The translations under genes and the position numbers were made by a program. A stretch of DNA of 64,000 nucleotides, taken from Bacillota bacterium (lineage in GTDB: Bacteria > Bacillota > Negativicutes > Sporomusales > UBA7701). The stretch covers positions 1 through 64,000 of the forward strand of contig JAEZJM010000003.1 in assembly GCA_023415775.1 (NCBI GenBank), written 5' to 3'. Position 1 is the stretch's first letter. Each line of letters starts with the position of its first letter. Shown here in pieces: positions 8,252 through 16,061 of this stretch. Under the pieces are notes generated by a model that saw only the letters and a program-made list of their open reading frames with translations, was not told the origin of the DNA and searched no databases.

Positions 8252-8451
8252 CCGGCGCTCCGATTCCCTTCCCCATATATTATGTACACTATCGTGTGCG
8301 TCTTGCGGCGGTAACCGGCTACATAACGAGAAACGGCATCAGGCAATTTCCTTTTTCTGCAAAATGCCTGGTCTGGTTGCCGGAAGGGCAGGGGCATACA
8401 CAGAAATACAATATCTTGGAAGGGCCGGCGACGGAGCTGGCCCTTCTTTTT
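8252..8451 (+). ncRNA. ssrS: 6S-RNA-like structured transcript
   Basis: A promoter (TTGCCT 8215, TATAAT 8240, 19-nt spacer) leads into a 200-nt segment that folds end to end. The 5' arm 8252-8272 pairs with 8418-8441 (GGAAGGG and CGGAGC blocks). An AT-rich open bubble follows (8273-8293 against 8402-8417). Then come a 13-bp stem (8294-8306 with 8388-8401) and an apical hairpin (8338-8345 with 8365-8372). The 3' end can refold into a terminator (8419-8446 plus T5). Closing stem, central bubble and apical arm are the layout of 6S RNA, which binds sigma-70 RNA polymerase. A leader attenuator for the following HD-GYP gene is the main alternative. Confidence 0.5.
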
Positions 8452-8631
8452 CACCATATAAAATTATGGTAAATTTTTATCAATTTTTCCAATAATCAAG
8501 CAGGAATCACTTATGTCATGTCGAAATTTAATTAGCAATTACAGAATTGCCAATTTTATATTATGCAGACAGTGGAATGCGATGACGTGTAAAAAACTAT
8601 GTGGTCACTTATTTTACACTGAGCTAGTAGT

Positions 8632-8675
8632 GAACCCCCCCGGACTGTGAAGGTTTGGCGGGGTTCTTTTATTTT
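8632..8675 (+). terminator. Terminator hairpin just upstream of the HD-GYP gene
   Basis: GAACCCC (8632-8638) pairs with GGGGTTC (8660-8666), followed by TTTTATTTT. It lies 12-20 nt before the ribosome site of the next gene, so it either ends an upstream transcript or acts as a leader attenuator. The 180 nt before it are AT-rich and hold a TATATT candidate -10 box near 8554; no c-di-GMP aptamer was seen. Confidence 0.65.
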
Positions 8676-8687
8676 GCGCGAACGGAG

Positions 8688-9731
8688 GTGACGGCTATTA
8701 AGCAGATACCGCTCGTCCAAGCCACCGGCAGCATGATTCTGGCGGCTGACGTCATCAACAGCAACGGCCAGGTTCTCGTCACGGCCGGCACGCCGCTCCG
8801 CCAAGAAATCGTCGCCCTGCTCGGCAAGCATGGCGTCAATACTATCCGCGTTAAGGCTACCGAATCGCCCAACAAGGAACTTTCCGCCGTCCCGAACCTC
8901 ATCAGCGCAGCCACAAGGCTCAGCATGATCCAGGCCATGCAGAGCGCCTTCCGCAACCGGGGAGGTATCGCCGCCCACCTTCCGCACCTGCGGGAGTGCA
9001 TCCACAAGGTCATCGAGGAACTGTCGGGACATGGCAACCTCTTGATATATCTGTCCGATATCAGGCAGAAAAGCGACTACCTTTACGGGCACTGCGTCGA
9101 TGTCGGTGTATTCGCCGTCGCCTTCGGCATGGCTATGGGGCTCTCCCGCGACGAGATATACATCCTCGGCATCGGCGGGCTGCTCCACGACTACGGCAAG
9201 AACTGCATCCCCAACGAAATCCTCGAAAAGAACGGCCCCCTGACCCCGGACGAGTTCGAACAGGTCAAGAAACACACCGCGTTCGGCTATAACGTCTTAC
9301 GGGTCGAGACGAAGGTCGACTGCCGCATCGCCCTGATGGCCCTCCAGCACCACGAGCGCCCGGACGGGCGAGGCTATCCCTGGGGTATCGGCGGGGACAA
9401 AATTCATCCCCTCGCCAGCATCGTCGCCGTCGCCGACGTCTACGACGCACTCATCACCGACCGGGTCTACCGGCCCCGCATCCCCGCCCACGAAGCCATC
9501 AGCATTATCAACGCCGGTGCGGGCACCCAGTTCGACAGCCGGGTCGTGGACGCCGTCAATAAGATTGTCGTTCCCTATTATATCGGCAGCGCAGTTAAAT
9601 TCGACAACGGCTCTGCCGGGGCGGTGCTCAGAATAAACAGCCAGGAGCCGGCCAGGCCGGTTGTCTGGACGCGGGAAGGCATCGTCAATCTTCTTCACGA
9701 ACGAACCCTGCAGATAGTGGCTGTGGTATAG
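8688..9731 (+). CDS. HD-GYP domain cyclic-di-GMP phosphodiesterase
   Basis: About 347 residues. An N-terminal region of about 120 residues is followed by an HD-GYP domain with the metal-binding HDYGK pair, a LQHHERPDGRGYP segment holding the GYP signature, and ADVYDAL. The enzyme would hydrolyse c-di-GMP. The start is uncertain. The longest frame begins with TTG at 8655 inside a terminator hairpin. The ribosome site GGAGG (8684-8688) instead suits ATT at 8697, or GTG at 8688. It is a paralogue of the gene at 14153, with the same domain order. Confidence 0.82.
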   Translation: MTAIKQIPLVQATGSMILAADVINSNGQVLVTAGTPLRQEIVALLGKHGVNTIRVKATESPNKELSAVPNLISAATRLSMIQAMQSAFRNRGGIAAHLPHLRECIHKVIEELSGHGNLLIYLSDIRQKSDYLYGHCVDVGVFAVAFGMAMGLSRDEIYILGIGGLLHDYGKNCIPNEILEKNGPLTPDEFEQVKKHTAFGYNVLRVETKVDCRIALMALQHHERPDGRGYPWGIGGDKIHPLASIVAVADVYDALITDRVYRPRIPAHEAISIINAGAGTQFDSRVVDAVNKIVVPYYIGSAVKFDNGSAGAVLRINSQEPARPVVWTREGIVNLLHERTLQIVAVV

Positions 9732-9734
9732 AGG

Positions 9735-9765
9735 CCGCCGGAGGACAAAAGCCCCGGCGGTTTTT
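9735..9765 (+). terminator. Rho-independent terminator
   Basis: CCGCCGG (9735-9741) pairs with CCGGCGG (9754-9760), followed by five T. It ends the HD-GYP gene. Confidence 0.85.
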
Positions 9766-9932
9766 AATTTCGGCCGGGGATAATGCATTAATATACATAC
9801 GCAGCTACGGCAGGACAAGACCGGCAAATTTTTTGCCGCCGCCGTCGGCAAGCTGTCCGAAATCGTAAACATAACGCGTAACAATGAATAGGATATAGTG
9901 ACCGACTACGCTTCAGTGGAGGTGGTACTAGA

Positions 9933-10412
9933 GTGGAATTGCAGGATTTCCACCTCGCGCCCTGCCAGGGGGCCGAATTCAGCGATGTGCTATCGCTGAT
10001 ACAGTTGCAGAACTCCTATATTAATAAAATATACAAACTGATATATCTTTTGAACAATGACCTGGCAGTGGCCACCAGCAGCGAGTTTCAGGAATTCAGT
10101 GTCCACTTCAATACTTTCGCCCAGCGCCAGGCAAGCAGCGAAGGCTTCGGCCAGGCCATCGACGCCGTAAAAGTATATCATTACGTACTGCTCGAAAAAC
10201 TCCTCGACAGCCAGGTTCTGGCAGCCGCCGAACAACTCGAGATGGCCGCCGGACACCTTGATTTGATTGCCCGCAACCCCAAGCTAAGAATCAACCCACA
10301 GGTGCTGCTTCTCAATCAGAGCATCAGCCTGCTGGAGGAAAACCAGCTCAAGATAATGGAAAATCTTGAAGCTCTGTTGATCGGATCCCGCCAGAAGCAT
10401 CTGCAGAACTGA
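9933..10412 (+). CDS. Hypothetical helical protein
   Basis: A 159-residue protein with a GTG start preceded by GGAGGTGG. It is Leu/Gln/Glu-rich and predicted mostly helical, with no signal peptide, membrane span or recognisable catalytic motif. The C-terminal part (residues 115-155) has heptad-like Leu/Ile spacing that could form a coiled coil. It lies between an HD-GYP gene and the lar operon, both with their own promoters or terminators, so the context says little. I do not recognise the family. Confidence 0.65.
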   Translation: MELQDFHLAPCQGAEFSDVLSLIQLQNSYINKIYKLIYLLNNDLAVATSSEFQEFSVHFNTFAQRQASSEGFGQAIDAVKVYHYVLLEKLLDSQVLAAAEQLEMAAGHLDLIARNPKLRINPQVLLLNQSISLLEENQLKIMENLEALLIGSRQKHLQN

Positions 10413-10430
10413 CGACGGCCACAAATGGGC

Positions 10431-10459
10431 TTGAGACATTAAGCGGGATATGGTAGAAT
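10431..10459 (+). promoter_or_regulatory. Sigma-70-type promoter of the lar operon
   Basis: TTGAGA (10431-10436) and TAGAAT (10454-10459) are separated by exactly 17 nt. Transcription would start near 10466, about 80 nt before larE. Confidence 0.75.
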
Positions 10460-10479
10460 ATAGCTCGAAAGCGTGTCAT

Positions 10480-10521
10480 GAAGACATAGAATTCCGTAAT
10501 GGAATAACTATGTCTTTTTTA
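10480..10521 (+). terminator. Leader terminator/attenuator before larE
   Basis: AAGACATAG (10481-10489) pairs with CTATGTCTT (10508-10516), with an inner ATTCC/GGAAT stem, followed by a run of T to 10520. It lies between the promoter and the larE ribosome site, so transcripts must read through it to express larEBC. Confidence 0.75.
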
Positions 10522-10545
10522 TTGGCACCGGCAGGAGGTATTTGC

Positions 10546-11367
10546 GTGACAACCGAGGAAAAAGTAAGCCTGCTGGAAGAACTGCTCGGCCGTCTCGGAA
10601 GCTTGGCGGTCGCCTTTTCCGGCGGCGTCGACAGCACATTCCTGGCGGCGGCGGCTAAAAGGGCGCTGGGCGGGAGGGTGGTCCTCGTAACCGCCCGGTC
10701 GGCCACCTCTTCGGCCGCGGAGCTAAACGACGCTGCCGCCGTCGCGAACGCCCTCGGCATCAGGCACATCTGGCTGGACAGCGCCGAACTGTCCGACCAT
10801 GCCTTTACCGCCAACGACCGCGAGCGCTGTTATTACTGCAAAAAAAGCCGCTTCGCCGCCCTGGCGGCGTGGGCGAAGGACAACGGCTTCGCCTGGGTTG
10901 CCGAGGGAACGAACGCCGACGACTGCGGCGACTATCGCCCGGGGATGAAAGCCGTCGCCGAACTGCCCGCGGTCGTCAGCCCGCTTCTCGACGCCGGGCT
11001 TACGAAAGACGAAATCCGGGCCGTATCCCGCCTCTGGCGGCTGCCCACCTGGGACAAGCCCAGCGCTGCCTGCCTCGTCTCCCGCCTTGCCTACGGCCTG
11101 CCGGTAACAGAGGAGCGGCTCCGCCAGGTGGAAGCCGCCGAACTCGCCGTGCGCCGCCTGGTCGACGGCCAGGTGCGGGTCCGCCACCACGGCGATCTGG
11201 CCCGCATAGAAGTCGCCCCCGCGGCCTTTGCCGTCCTAGCCGCCCCCGACAATGCCGCCGCCATCACCGCTGCCATCAAGGCCCTTGGCTTTACCTTCGT
11301 GGCCCTCGACCTAGCCGGCTACCGCACCGGGAGCATGAACGAAACACTTAAACTTGATGAGGTGTAA
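10546..11367 (+). CDS. larE: LarE, ATP-dependent sacrificial sulfur transferase
   Basis: LarE gives sulfur to the pyridinium dicarboxylate precursor of the nickel-pincer nucleotide cofactor. The PP-loop AFSGGVDST lies near residues 23-31. I start at GTG 10546, behind GCAGGAGG, rather than at an upstream in-frame ATG at 10450 that precedes the leader terminator. With this start the conserved cysteine of the KPSAACL motif is residue 176, the same number as the sacrificial cysteine of Lactobacillus plantarum LarE. The product is 273 residues. larB starts 2 nt after the stop. larA, the racemase that uses the cofactor, is not in the window. Confidence 0.9.
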   Translation: MTTEEKVSLLEELLGRLGSLAVAFSGGVDSTFLAAAAKRALGGRVVLVTARSATSSAAELNDAAAVANALGIRHIWLDSAELSDHAFTANDRERCYYCKKSRFAALAAWAKDNGFAWVAEGTNADDCGDYRPGMKAVAELPAVVSPLLDAGLTKDEIRAVSRLWRLPTWDKPSAACLVSRLAYGLPVTEERLRQVEAAELAVRRLVDGQVRVRHHGDLARIEVAPAAFAVLAAPDNAAAITAAIKALGFTFVALDLAGYRTGSMNETLKLDEV

Positions 11368-11368
11368 C

Positions 11369-12121
11369 ATGGACAACAAAACGGTCGCCGCTATCCTCGC
11401 CGATTTTCGGGACGGCCGGCTATCAATGGAGGCAGCCCTCGAAAAGTTTAAAGACCTCCCTTACGAAGATCTCGATTTCGTAAAAATAGACCACCACCGC
11501 ATGCTTCGTCAGGGGTTCCCGGAGGTTGTCTTCGCCCAGGGCAAGACACCCGGTCAGGTCGCCGCCATCGTCGAACGCCTGGCGCAGGTCAACGGCAACG
11601 TCATCGCCAGCCGGGCCACCCCCGAGATGTACGAGGCGACCCGCGCCCTCGTGCCGGTCGCGTGCTATCACGAGCTCGCCCGCATGATCGTTGTCCGTCA
11701 GGAGGAAGTCGTCGTCGACGAGGATCGGGTCATACTCGTCATGACCGCCGGCACTAGCGACATCCCCGTCGCCGAGGAAGCCGCCCTCACCGCCGAAATA
11801 ATGGGCAATAAAGTTACCCGCGTATTCGACGTCGGCGTAGCCGGCATCCACAGGTTGCTTGCCCAGCGCCAGACCATCGAGCAGGCCAACGTTATAATCG
11901 TCGTCGCCGGCATGGAAGGGGCGCTGGCCAGCGTCGTCGGCGGCATGGTCGCCAAGCCGGTCATCGCCGTGCCTACCAGCGTCGGCTACGGCGCCAACTT
12001 CGGCGGCATCGCCGCCCTCCTCGCCATGCTCAACAGCTGCGCCGCCGGCGTGGCCGTCGTCAACATCGACAACGGCTTCGGCGCCGGGCGTCTCGCCAGT
12101 ATCATCAACAAAATGAGGTGA
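11369..12121 (+). CDS. larB: LarB, nicotinate mononucleotide carboxylase/hydrolase
   Basis: A 250-residue protein with a PurE (AIR carboxylase)-like C-terminal domain. LarB carboxylates nicotinic acid adenine dinucleotide and cleaves it, the first step of nickel-pincer cofactor synthesis. The PurE-like core is visible as MTAGTSDIPVAEEA, VFDVGVAGIHRL, VVAGMEGALASVV and TSVGYG. The start at 11369 is preceded by GAGGTG, which overlaps the larE stop region; a frame from 11354 would lie inside larE. It is co-transcribed with larE and larC. Confidence 0.88.
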   Translation: MDNKTVAAILADFRDGRLSMEAALEKFKDLPYEDLDFVKIDHHRMLRQGFPEVVFAQGKTPGQVAAIVERLAQVNGNVIASRATPEMYEATRALVPVACYHELARMIVVRQEEVVVDEDRVILVMTAGTSDIPVAEEAALTAEIMGNKVTRVFDVGVAGIHRLLAQRQTIEQANVIIVVAGMEGALASVVGGMVAKPVIAVPTSVGYGANFGGIAALLAMLNSCAAGVAVVNIDNGFGAGRLASIINKMR

Positions 12122-12125
12122 CACC

Positions 12126-13328
12126 GTGCGTACCCTATACCTTGACTGTTTCAGCGGCATCAGCGGCAACATGTTTCTCGGCGCCCTCCTCGACCTCGGC
12201 CTGCCGGAAGAGTACTTGCGCCGGGAACTAGCCAAGCTGCCCGTCTCAGGCTACGAGCTCGTAATAAAGAAGGTCGAAAAACAAGGCATTGCCGCCACCT
12301 ATCTCGACGTCAAGACCGGCTTCTTCGAGCAGCGCCGTCACCGCCATCTGCCTGACATCAACGCCATCATCGACGGCTCCGACCTTCCCGGCGCCGTCAA
12401 GGAAGGCGCGAAAAAAGTTTTCCTGCGCCTGGCCGAAGCGGAAGCTAAAGTTCACGGCACCACCGTCGATAAAGTTCACTTCCACGAAGTAGGCGCCGTC
12501 GATACCATCGTCGACATCGTCGGCAGCGTTCTCGGCCTCAACTGGCTGGGGATCGAACGCGTCTACACCTCCAAGCTCAGGACTGGCAGCGGCTTCGTCA
12601 AATGCAGCCACGGCCGTATGCCAGTCCCCGCTCCGGCTACCGCCGAACTTCTCCACGGCATACCATGGGAGCACGGCGACATCGCCAAAGAGCTCGTCAC
12701 GCCCACCGGCGCCGCGCTCGTGGCCGTATTTTCGGCAGGCAGCGGCGGGGTGCCGGACGGGTTCGTCAGCGGCGCCACCGGCTACGGCGCCGGCTCGTGG
12801 GAACTCGACGTCCCCAACGTTGTCAGGGCGTTGCTCGGCGAGTTGGCTGTCGCGCAGGAGCAGGCCGAATACTTCGTTATCGAGGCCAACATCGATGACC
12901 TCAATCCCCAGCTATATCCCCACGTCATGGACCGACTCTTCGTCGCCGGAGCCCGCGACGTCTGGCTGACGCCCATAATAATGAAAAAAGGCCGGTCGGC
13001 CACAACGCTCTCCGTCCTCGCCGACAACGCCGTCTTCCCGTCCGCCGCCGCCCTCATCCTCGCCGAAACCACCACCATCGGCATGCGCTACTATCCGGTC
13101 AGCCGCCTGGAAGCCGAACGGCAAATGATCGCCGTGGACACCCCCTGGGGTCAGGTGCGAGTCAAGGTAAGCGCGGTGAAAGGCCAGATTGCCAACGCCG
13201 CACCCGAATTCGAAGACTGCCGCAAAATAGCCGTTGAACACGGCCTGCCGCTCAAAATCGTCTGGCAAAAAGCCCTGTCGCTCGCCTGGCCCCTTTACGG
13301 CCGGACGGACGGCGACGCACAACAGTGA
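12126..13328 (+). CDS. larC: LarC, nickel insertion protein of the pincer cofactor
   Basis: A 400-residue CTP-dependent cyclometallase that puts nickel into the pincer cofactor. The N-terminal segment LYLDCFSGISGNMFLGALLDLG is typical of the family; HFHEVGAVDTIVDIVG and the later EANIDDLNPQ and MKKGR motifs are also present. The gene is one uninterrupted frame, unlike the frameshifted larC1/larC2 of Lactobacillus plantarum. The start is GTG, 4 nt behind larB. The three lar genes form one operon behind the leader hairpin at 10480. Confidence 0.9.
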   Translation: MRTLYLDCFSGISGNMFLGALLDLGLPEEYLRRELAKLPVSGYELVIKKVEKQGIAATYLDVKTGFFEQRRHRHLPDINAIIDGSDLPGAVKEGAKKVFLRLAEAEAKVHGTTVDKVHFHEVGAVDTIVDIVGSVLGLNWLGIERVYTSKLRTGSGFVKCSHGRMPVPAPATAELLHGIPWEHGDIAKELVTPTGAALVAVFSAGSGGVPDGFVSGATGYGAGSWELDVPNVVRALLGELAVAQEQAEYFVIEANIDDLNPQLYPHVMDRLFVAGARDVWLTPIIMKKGRSATTLSVLADNAVFPSAAALILAETTTIGMRYYPVSRLEAERQMIAVDTPWGQVRVKVSAVKGQIANAAPEFEDCRKIAVEHGLPLKIVWQKALSLAWPLYGRTDGDAQQ

Positions 13329-13360
13329 CCGCGCGGGACTGAATACACGGGGGTGAGCTA

Positions 13361-13987
13361 GTGGCGACGAAAGTGAAATATTACGCCGTCAGAGCGGGCC
13401 GGCAACCGGGCGTATACCTGACCTGGGAGAAATGCAAGCAGCAGGTCGAGCGATTCCCGGGGGCGGAGTACAAATCATTTCCCACCGAACAGCAAGCCCG
13501 CGACTATCTCGCCGGCAGGCCGCCCGCCGGCCAACCGGCGAAGAACGAGCCAGCGCCGTCCGGGGACGGCTACGACATCTACGTCGACGGTACCTACCGT
13601 AAAGAAGACAACCGCTATGGCTGGGCCTTCGTTGTCTACCGGGGCGGGGAAATCGTTTTCACCGACAACGGCGCCGGTGAAAACGACGCCGCGGCGGCCA
13701 TCCACAATGTTGCCGGCGAACTGTCCGCCACCATGCGGGCGGTTAAATGGGCCCACGACAACGGCGCCAGGCCTCTCACCATCCACCACGACTATGTCGG
13801 CATCGCCGCCTGGGCGCTCGGCGACTGGAAAGCGAACAACAAATTCACCCAGGCTTATGCCAGCTATATCCGCCCGTACCTGCCGTGGGTAGCCTTCAAC
13901 AAGGTGCCGGGGCATGCCGGTGTCGCGGGCAACGAGATGGCTGACAAACTCGCCCGCGAGGCCCTTGGCAAAGGGGGGCCGCAGTAA
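13361..13987 (+). CDS. rnhA: Ribonuclease HI with N-terminal hybrid-binding domain
   Basis: A 208-residue enzyme that cuts RNA in RNA-DNA hybrids. Residues 1-50 form a hybrid-binding (viroplasmin-like) domain (YYAVRAGRQPGVYLTWEKC). A linker of about 15 residues leads to the catalytic domain. The acidic residues appear in YVDGT, the AGELSA Glu, HHDYVGI and the NEMADKLA Asp. The start is GTG behind GGGGGTGAG. It lies 32 nt after larC and may be read from the lar transcript, although the functions are unrelated. Confidence 0.88.
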   Translation: MATKVKYYAVRAGRQPGVYLTWEKCKQQVERFPGAEYKSFPTEQQARDYLAGRPPAGQPAKNEPAPSGDGYDIYVDGTYRKEDNRYGWAFVVYRGGEIVFTDNGAGENDAAAAIHNVAGELSATMRAVKWAHDNGARPLTIHHDYVGIAAWALGDWKANNKFTQAYASYIRPYLPWVAFNKVPGHAGVAGNEMADKLAREALGKGGPQ

Positions 13988-14152
13988 CCGGCGCGGCTAA
14001 ATCCGAAAAAATACGCGAAAAATTCAAAACAGCGCATGTATTTGTCTCCCAATGCAGGAAATTGGCGGAAAACGTCAAAGTACATGAAAATACATGTAAT
14101 CATTTTCTGTCATTCCGGTATTTTCGCTATATCCGCGAAAAGGGGAGTATGA

Positions 14153-15220
14153 ATGATCCGGGTAATCACCAAACGGTACCGGATTGACGAAGTCAAGCCC
14201 GGCATGGAGCTGGCGGGGAGTCTCATCACCGACAACGATAAATTCGCGCTCGGCGAAGGCACCGTCCTTACCCCCAACCTTATCCAGCGACTGAAAGGGT
14301 GGGGCGTGTCAGTTGTCGACATCCGCCATGTGGTCGACGGTGCGGAAAAAGAACCGCCGCCTCTGTCCGAAGCTCAGGTGGCTGTTTCCAGCGTATATAA
14401 CGACACTGTCGGTACCCTGAAAAGATCATTCGAAACCATTCGCTTCTTCAAACAAGTCCCGCTCAAAGAAATGAGAGAACTGGCCGACAGCGCCATCGAA
14501 CCCTTCATCAACACCTCCGGTATACTCAACCATCTCCAGGCGGTGCAGCGCCAGGACGATTATACCTTTCATCACTCCATCGATGTGGCCGTGCTCTGCG
14601 GGGTCGTCGGCCGCTGGCTGGGATACCGGGGCGAAGAGCTCAAGGACCTCGTGCTGGCAGGTCTCCTCCACGATATCGGCAAGACGCAGATCCCGCTCGA
14701 GATACTCCGCAAACCGGGGAAACTCACTCCGGCCGAAATGGAGATAATGCGACTCCATACAACCAGAGGGTACAACCTTGTCAAGGAACTCGGCCTCCCC
14801 GCCTCGGTCATGTACGCCATCCTCCAGCATCACGAGCGCGAGGACGGCAGCGGCTACCCCATTCAGGTAGCCGGCGCCAAAATACACCCCTTTGCCAAGG
14901 TGATAGCCGTCGTCGATATTTACGACGCAATGACCTCCGACAAGGTCTACAGCAAGAAAGCGACCCCGTTCGCGGCGGTCGAAGCCCTGATGCTCGACAT
15001 GTACGACAAACTCGACCCCAATATCTGCACCGTCTTTCTTAACAACGTCCGCGACTACTTTATCGGCAACATCGTTCTCTTAAGCGACGGACGGGAAGCG
15101 GAGGTCGTCTACCTCGGCAAGTTCATTTCCGCCCGGCCGGTGGTCCGCGACAACAACGGCGAATTTATCGACCTGGAGAGCAAAAAAGACCTGAGCATCA
15201 TCAAAGTGTTAAGAACCTGA
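14153..15220 (+). CDS. HD-GYP domain cyclic-di-GMP phosphodiesterase
   Basis: A 355-residue paralogue of the gene at 8688. The N-terminal half has the PGMELAGSLITDNDKFALGEGT-type fold common before HD-GYP domains. The HD-GYP half shows HDIGKTQIP, the LQHHEREDGSGYP signature and VDIYDAMTSDKVY. A GGGGAG site lies 6 nt before the ATG. The 165-nt upstream gap holds spaced CATGTATTT/AAATACATG inverted sequences (14036-14096) and a TTTTCGC/GCGAAAA hairpin (about 14118-14141) next to the ribosome site; either could be regulatory. The protein is likely cytoplasmic and self-standing. Confidence 0.85.
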   Translation: MIRVITKRYRIDEVKPGMELAGSLITDNDKFALGEGTVLTPNLIQRLKGWGVSVVDIRHVVDGAEKEPPPLSEAQVAVSSVYNDTVGTLKRSFETIRFFKQVPLKEMRELADSAIEPFINTSGILNHLQAVQRQDDYTFHHSIDVAVLCGVVGRWLGYRGEELKDLVLAGLLHDIGKTQIPLEILRKPGKLTPAEMEIMRLHTTRGYNLVKELGLPASVMYAILQHHEREDGSGYPIQVAGAKIHPFAKVIAVVDIYDAMTSDKVYSKKATPFAAVEALMLDMYDKLDPNICTVFLNNVRDYFIGNIVLLSDGREAEVVYLGKFISARPVVRDNNGEFIDLESKKDLSIIKVLRT

Positions 15221-15252
15221 CTTCCTGGCGAAAAATATAATCCCTCGGCATC

Positions 15253-15284
15253 GGAGGCTGTTTTTACGAACAGCCTCCCTTCGT
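15253..15284 (+). terminator. Terminator-like hairpin after the HD-GYP gene
   Basis: GGAGGCTGTT (15253-15262) pairs with AACAGCCTCC (15269-15278), followed by CTTCGTCT. The T-run is poor, so termination may be weak. Confidence 0.55.
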
Positions 15285-15363
15285 CTCCACCGCCTGCCCG
15301 CATAGCATGAACGGGGGCAGCCATATAATAACCCTACAACTGCCAAGAGGAGTGTTTTCTGAC

Positions 15364-16035
15364 ATGAAAGCGGTCGTCCTGCTTTCCGGCGGCCTCGATT
15401 CCACCGTCTGCATGGCGGTGGCCGCAGCCGCCGGCTGCGAACTTTTGCCCATCAGCTTCGACTATCAGCAGCGCCACAGCCGTGAACTGGCAAGCGCCCG
15501 CCGGGTTGCGGACCACTATGGCGTAAAGCGCCACCTGGTCATAGCGACCAACATGGCCGCCATCGGCGGCAGCGCCCTCACCGACACGGCCATCGCCGTG
15601 CCCGAAGGCGACGCCGCCCGCAAAGACATCCCCGCCACCTACGTGCCCGCCCGCAACCTGATTTTCCTCAGCTATGCCCTTGGCTACGCCGAGGTCGGCG
15701 GCGCCGATCGCATCTACATCGGCGTCAACGCTTTAGACTACTCCGGTTACCCGGACTGCCGGCCGGAATTCGTGCGGCTCTTCCAGCAACTAGCCGATTA
15801 CAGCACCAAAGCAGCCGTGCAGGACGGGCGCCGCATCGCGGTGGAAACGCCGCTTATCGATCTGGCCAAAAAGGACATCGTCCTCCTCGGCGCCAAGCTT
15901 GGCGCACCCCTCCACCTCACCACCAGCTGCTACGAAGGCGGGGAAAAGGCCTGCGGAAAATGCGACAGCTGCGTGCTGCGGCTGAAAGGCTTCGCCGCAG
16001 CCGGTGTGCAAGATCCCATAGCCTACGCGAAATAA
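15364..16035 (+). CDS. queC: 7-cyano-7-deazaguanine synthase
   Basis: QueC turns 7-carboxy-7-deazaguanine into preQ0 with ATP and ammonia, in queuosine synthesis. The PP-loop LLSGGLDST lies at residues 6-14. The zinc cysteines are C189, C197, C200 and C203. I start at ATG 15364, behind GAGGAG; a frame from 15307 adds 19 residues without a ribosome site. The product is 223 residues. folE2 follows after 26 nt. No preQ1 riboswitch is seen upstream, and queD and queE are not in the window. Confidence 0.92.
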   Translation: MKAVVLLSGGLDSTVCMAVAAAAGCELLPISFDYQQRHSRELASARRVADHYGVKRHLVIATNMAAIGGSALTDTAIAVPEGDAARKDIPATYVPARNLIFLSYALGYAEVGGADRIYIGVNALDYSGYPDCRPEFVRLFQQLADYSTKAAVQDGRRIAVETPLIDLAKKDIVLLGAKLGAPLHLTTSCYEGGEKACGKCDSCVLRLKGFAAAGVQDPIAYAK

Positions 16036-16061
16036 AGCCGCATTGAAAACGGAGTGATACA

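Noticed and set aside
8190..8276. N-terminal extension of the small CC-motif protein
   Set aside because: GGAGG sits 7 nt before the inner ATG at 8189; the extension overlaps the promoter of the 6S-like RNA.
8460..8690. c-di-GMP riboswitch before the HD-GYP gene
   Set aside because: The conserved bases of classes I and II were not found; only a terminator hairpin is visible.
15279..15363. preQ1 riboswitch before queC
   Set aside because: No C-rich loop and A-rich tail arrangement of preQ1 aptamers is present.
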